64,000 nt of DNA from NCBI GenBank assembly GCA_041394725.1, contig JAWKHR010000017.1, positions 68,390 through 132,389 of the forward strand, in the 5' to 3' direction. Shown piece after piece: positions 61,312-64,000 of the stretch. The first letter of the stretch is position 1, and each line of letters begins with the position of its first letter. The stretch is from JAWKHR01 sp041394725. GTDB lineage: Bacteria; Acidobacteriota; Vicinamibacteria; Vicinamibacterales; SCN-69-37. A program made the translations under genes and the position numbers. The notes below the pieces were generated by a model that was not told the DNA's origin, ran no database searches, and was given only the letters and a program-made list of their open reading frames with translations.

Positions 61312-62220
61312 TCAGCGCCCCCTGTCCACCGGGCCAGCCGTCCGGGCCAGGAACGCCGAGAGCGTCTCGTGGAGGAACACCGGGTCGTCGAGCATGATGA
61401 AGTGCCGCGCGCGCTCGGCGAACACCACCGTCGCGTCCGGGATGCGCGCGACCTGGGCCTCGTAGCCGGCGCGCACGGCCGGCCGCATCGCCTCGGGCAC
61501 CGCGCCCAGGGCGCCGATGAGCAGCACCGGCGCACGGATCGCCGACACGCGGGGGCGCAAGTCGGTGGTCAGCATCTCGGCCACCGCCACGCCGACCGCG
61601 CCCGGGTCGGCCCGCGCGGCCCAGCCGACCGCGTGCTCCACGTTCACCGGGTCCGTAATCATCGATCCCAGCGCCAGTCGATTCTGCGCCAGGAACTGCT
61701 CCCGGGTCAGGCTCGCATAGAGTGCCTTGATCGACGCCGCCTGTGCCACCTGCCCGTCGGCCGTCGCGGCCGGATCCGCGAGCGCGGGCAGGAACGGCAC
61801 GCCGTCCACCGCCACCACGCCGCCGAACAGGTCCGGGGCCTCCGCGGCCGCCGCGAAGGCGGCGAAGCCGCCGAGGCTGTGCCCGACGATCACCGGCTGT
61901 CGCAGGTCGCGAGCCTTCACGTAGTCGATGACGCCCCGCGCCACCCGCGGCAGGAACGGCTCCCCCACCGGTTCCGGCCCGCCGAAGCCGGCCAGCGTGA
62001 GCACGTGCACTTCGTGCCGGTCCCGGAGCGCGACGACGGTCGCGTCCCAGACCACCCCGGTGGTGGACAGGCCGGGGATGAGGATCACCGGGCGTCCGGC
62101 GCCGGAGACGGCGACGTCGAAGACGTCCGACGGCCGGTCGAACCGGCCGGAAATCGCGGTCGAGACCGCGACGGCGACGACGACGGTCCAGAGGGGAATC
62201 AGGCGTGTGAGGTGGGGCAT
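61312..62220 (-). CDS. membrane-anchored or exported alpha/beta hydrolase
   Basis: Serine hydrolase of 302 aa. An N-terminal hydrophobic segment (LIPLWTVVVAVAVSTAISG) should export or anchor it. The nucleophile elbow is IVGHSLGGFA, the oxyanion strand VILIPGLSTTGVVW, and the catalytic His is probably in ERARHFIMLDDP near the C-terminus. Substrate (ester, lactone or other) is unknown. It lies directly upstream of the membrane-tailed sigma factor and its stop is 2 bp from that start, so the two may act in one response. Confidence 0.85.
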   Translation of the reverse strand: MPHLTRLIPLWTVVVAVAVSTAISGRFDRPSDVFDVAVSGAGRPVILIPGLSTTGVVWDATVVALRDRHEVHVLTLAGFGGPEPVGEPFLPRVARGVIDYVKARDLRQPVIVGHSLGGFAAFAAAAEAPDLFGGVVAVDGVPFLPALADPAATADGQVAQAASIKALYASLTREQFLAQNRLALGSMITDPVNVEHAVGWAARADPGAVGVAVAEMLTTDLRPRVSAIRAPVLLIGALGAVPEAMRPAVRAGYEAQVARIPDATVVFAERARHFIMLDDPVFLHETLSAFLARTAGPVDRGR

Positions 62221-62272
62221 GTCGGCTCCTTCTGATCACCAGGGAGCCGCCCGGGCCGGAGTGTGACCGAGG

Positions 62273-63286
62273 TCAGTACCGCCGGCGGATTTCCGGAATC
62301 AGGTACTCGCGGAACGCCGCCTCGAAGTCGTACCGCGGCGCGAACCCCCAGTCCTGCCGCGCGGCCGAGTCGTCCACCTCCGCCGGCCAGGTGTCCACGA
62401 TGCCCTGCCGCTTCTGGTCCACGGCGAAGGTGATGTCCGCCTCGGGGAACGCCCGCAGCACCTCGTCCCGGATGGCCTCGGCCGTCGGCGAGAACGCGCC
62501 GAGGTTGTAGGACGAACGCGTAATCCGATCGCGCGGCGCGGCGGCCAGCGCCAGCAACGCCTCGACGCCGTCGGGCATCGCCATGAACGGGATCTGCGTG
62601 TCCGGCCGCACGAAGCAGGCGTACGCCTCGCCACGGGCGGCGGCGTGGATCATCTCCGGCGCGTAGTCGGACGTGCCCCCCGACGGGACGGTCACCGCGG
62701 AGATGAGTCCCGGGAACCGCACCGAGCGGAAGTCCACCCGGCCGGCATGCGACTCGGCCGCGAGCTGCTTGTAGTGCCGGCCGTAGTACCGGCCGAGCAG
62801 CTCGCAGTACAACTTGTTGCACCCGTACATCGTCGTCGGCTCGGCCCACTGGTCCTCGCGCACCCGGCCGGCCCGGCGCTTGTCGTCGAGGGTCGGCAGC
62901 CCGTAGGCGGCGATCGACGACGGGTAGAGGAACCGGACCGGGCGTCCGTGCGACTCCGCCTCGTGCTGCGCGAACTCGAGCAGCGTCAGCGTGCCGTCCA
63001 CGTTGACCTCGTGCGCGGTCACCGGCGAGAACTCCGACCGGGTCGAGAGCAGCGCCGCCATGTGGAAGATCAGGTCCACCTCGAACTCGGCGAGCAGCCG
63101 CTCGAGCAGGGGCCGGTCCAGAATCGAGCCGGTGACCTCGCGGTCCACCTTCCGGCCGAGCTCGGGCGCGAGCGGCGCCAGATCCACGGTGACGATGCCG
63201 CGACTGGGGTCCTGGGACAGGCGTTCGATCAGGCCATGGCCGATCTCGCCGGACGCCCCGGTGATGAGGACGACGGGTTTGCGCAT
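62273..63286 (-). CDS. extended SDR, L-threonine 3-dehydrogenase (TDH)-like
   Basis: NAD-dependent dehydrogenase of 337 aa. The Rossmann start is VLITGASGEIGHGLIERL, and the catalytic Ser and Tyr-x3-Lys are in LYPSSIAAYG and TMYGCNKLYCELL. The stretch RFPGLISAVTVPSGGTSDYA with the later IPFMAMPDGVEALLAL closely resembles the SDR-type threonine dehydrogenases, which oxidise L-threonine to 2-amino-3-ketobutyrate. A more general sugar epimerase cannot be fully excluded. The ATG shares one base with the stop of the rhomboid gene (TGATG), so the two are coupled. Confidence 0.82.
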   Translation of the reverse strand: MRKPVVLITGASGEIGHGLIERLSQDPSRGIVTVDLAPLAPELGRKVDREVTGSILDRPLLERLLAEFEVDLIFHMAALLSTRSEFSPVTAHEVNVDGTLTLLEFAQHEAESHGRPVRFLYPSSIAAYGLPTLDDKRRAGRVREDQWAEPTTMYGCNKLYCELLGRYYGRHYKQLAAESHAGRVDFRSVRFPGLISAVTVPSGGTSDYAPEMIHAAARGEAYACFVRPDTQIPFMAMPDGVEALLALAAAPRDRITRSSYNLGAFSPTAEAIRDEVLRAFPEADITFAVDQKRQGIVDTWPAEVDDSAARQDWGFAPRYDFEAAFREYLIPEIRRRY

Positions 63287-63993
63287 CAGAGGCAGTTGAG
63301 TTGAGGGAGACCGACGGGCACGAGCAGCGACAGGACGATCGAGCCGACCGACAGCGCGAGCAGAACGACCGCGATCACCAGGTGATCGATCCGCTCCGGC
63401 TTGAGCGGGTCGAGCCAGCGGGACACCAGCCAGCCGCCCGCGAAGCCGCCGGCGTGCGCGTAGTTGTCCACGCCGGACATGATGAACCCGAAGATGAACA
63501 CGATCACCGCGAGCTGTTTGGCCTGCGCGCCGATGTGGCTGGAGCCGCCGCGCCGGCCGTAGTAGACCAGCGCGCCGAGCAGGCCGAAGATCGCGGCCGA
63601 CGCGCCCAGGGTAATCGGCGCGCCCGCCAGCGGTCCCGGGAGGAACGGCAGGTAGTAGCCGACGGTCGAGGTCACCAGGAACCCGGTGATTCCGGCCACC
63701 ACGTAGATGATGATCATGCGGCCCGCGCCGTAGAGTTCCGCGACGTCCGGCGCGAGATACCGGATCCAGTACATGTTGAAGAAGATGTGCAGGATGCCGC
63801 CGTGCAGCCAGGACGCGCTCAGCAGCGTCCACCAGCGGTCGAGGCCGTAGACGGGAATCCAGCCGCTGGCGCCGAACCGGAGCGAGCTGCAGTTCGACGG
63901 CGAGAGCAGCCCGCCGATCTGGTTGCCCGACGCGGCCAGCGTCAGCACGTAGCAGACGACGCAGAGCCCGGTTACGAAGGGAATGAATCCCAT
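63286..63993 (-). CDS. rhomboid intramembrane serine protease
   Basis: Membrane protease of at least 235 aa. The catalytic Ser is in LGASAAIFGLLGA (the GxSx box reads GASA) and the catalytic His in NYAHAGGFAGGWL, both in helices. The entry motif is the WLHGGILHIFFNMYWIRYL helix, typical of active rhomboids. About six helices are visible. The ATG at 63993 lies 7 bp from the window edge, so a longer N-terminus and the Shine-Dalgarno cannot be judged. Unlike the homologue at 7358-8557, this one should be active. Confidence 0.88.
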   Translation of the reverse strand: MGFIPFVTGLCVVCYVLTLAASGNQIGGLLSPSNCSSLRFGASGWIPVYGLDRWWTLLSASWLHGGILHIFFNMYWIRYLAPDVAELYGAGRMIIIYVVAGITGFLVTSTVGYYLPFLPGPLAGAPITLGASAAIFGLLGALVYYGRRGGSSHIGAQAKQLAVIVFIFGFIMSGVDNYAHAGGFAGGWLVSRWLDPLKPERIDHLVIAVVLLALSVGSIVLSLLVPVGLPQLNCL

Positions 63994-64000
63994 GTCGCGG

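Overview
The window is very GC-rich bacterial DNA that reads most like Acidobacteriota, probably class Vicinamibacteria. That placement is an inference from gene content. The pointers are an ADOP-type FtsX permease with its acidobacterial N-terminal leader, an Oar-like TonB receptor with a carboxypeptidase-regulatory domain, a TIGR02999-like ECF sigma factor overlapping a Ser/Thr kinase with a TolB-like sensor, a PadR regulator, LVIVD and DUF885 secreted proteins, and a bacillithiol pair outside Firmicutes. The gene order looks chromosomal. I see no phage, plasmid, insertion sequence, CRISPR array or rRNA.

Layout. 1-2081: end of a minus-strand carbohydrate operon with a secreted GH27 alpha-galactosidase. 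2183-5662: TMEM175-like K+ channel, bshB1 and bshA (bacillithiol), a HAD phosphatase and an SRPBCC protein. 5784-9550: secreted M24 peptidase, a rhomboid-like membrane protein that lacks the catalytic serine, and an aldo/keto reductase. 9688-13947: a signalling cassette of multi-PAS membrane histidine kinase, Rcp1-like receiver and receiver-GGDEF cyclase. 14005-19755: PadR with a near-consensus promoter, a DOPA-dioxygenase-like enzyme, a membrane protein, the sigma factor/kinase pair and a MaoC hydratase. 19930-24655: two flavoenzymes, a broken osmC and a secreted amidohydrolase. 25598-32582: LVIVD protein, GYD protein, DUF885 lipoprotein and ADOP permease. 32812-38647: a broken GH2 beta-galactosidase convergent with a GH127 arabinofuranosidase. 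38762-39285: a small GIY-YIG-like protein and tRNA-Leu(CAG). 39410-45813: secreted proteins of unknown role, a TPR/DUF2914 membrane protein and a PLC-like/PHP fusion coupled to the TonB receptor (45818-49108). 49261-54256: ChaN, TerC, a DUF6263-like protein and a beta-helix/PA14 protein. 54712-64000: a swivel-first aconitase with a Cys-rich N-terminal extension, apaG, aat, sulP, a 2Fe-2S ferredoxin, a sigma factor with a membrane tail, an alpha/beta hydrolase, a TDH-like SDR and an active-site-intact rhomboid protease.

How it fits together. Several secreted glycosidases, a large TonB receptor and exported hydrolases suggest a heterotroph that degrades plant or microbial polysaccharide. Signalling genes (histidine kinase with cyclic-di-GMP output, two ECF-type sigma factors, a Ser/Thr kinase, PadR) are dense.

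The most unusual layer lies between the genes. There is a set of modular inverted repeats, including an exact 200-bp palindrome-like element at 32600-32799 whose modules recur at 23166, 24696 and 29913. There are further nested palindromes of different sequence at 49222 and 54354, and several short tandem arrays. Some coding sequences run into these repeats and take their C-terminal residues from them. A second pattern is a -10-like TAnnnT hexamer lying 6-8 bp before the start codon of several genes that lack a Shine-Dalgarno, which suggests leaderless transcripts. Two genes (osmC and the GH2 gene) are broken by tight clusters of indels, which may be real decay or local consensus errors.
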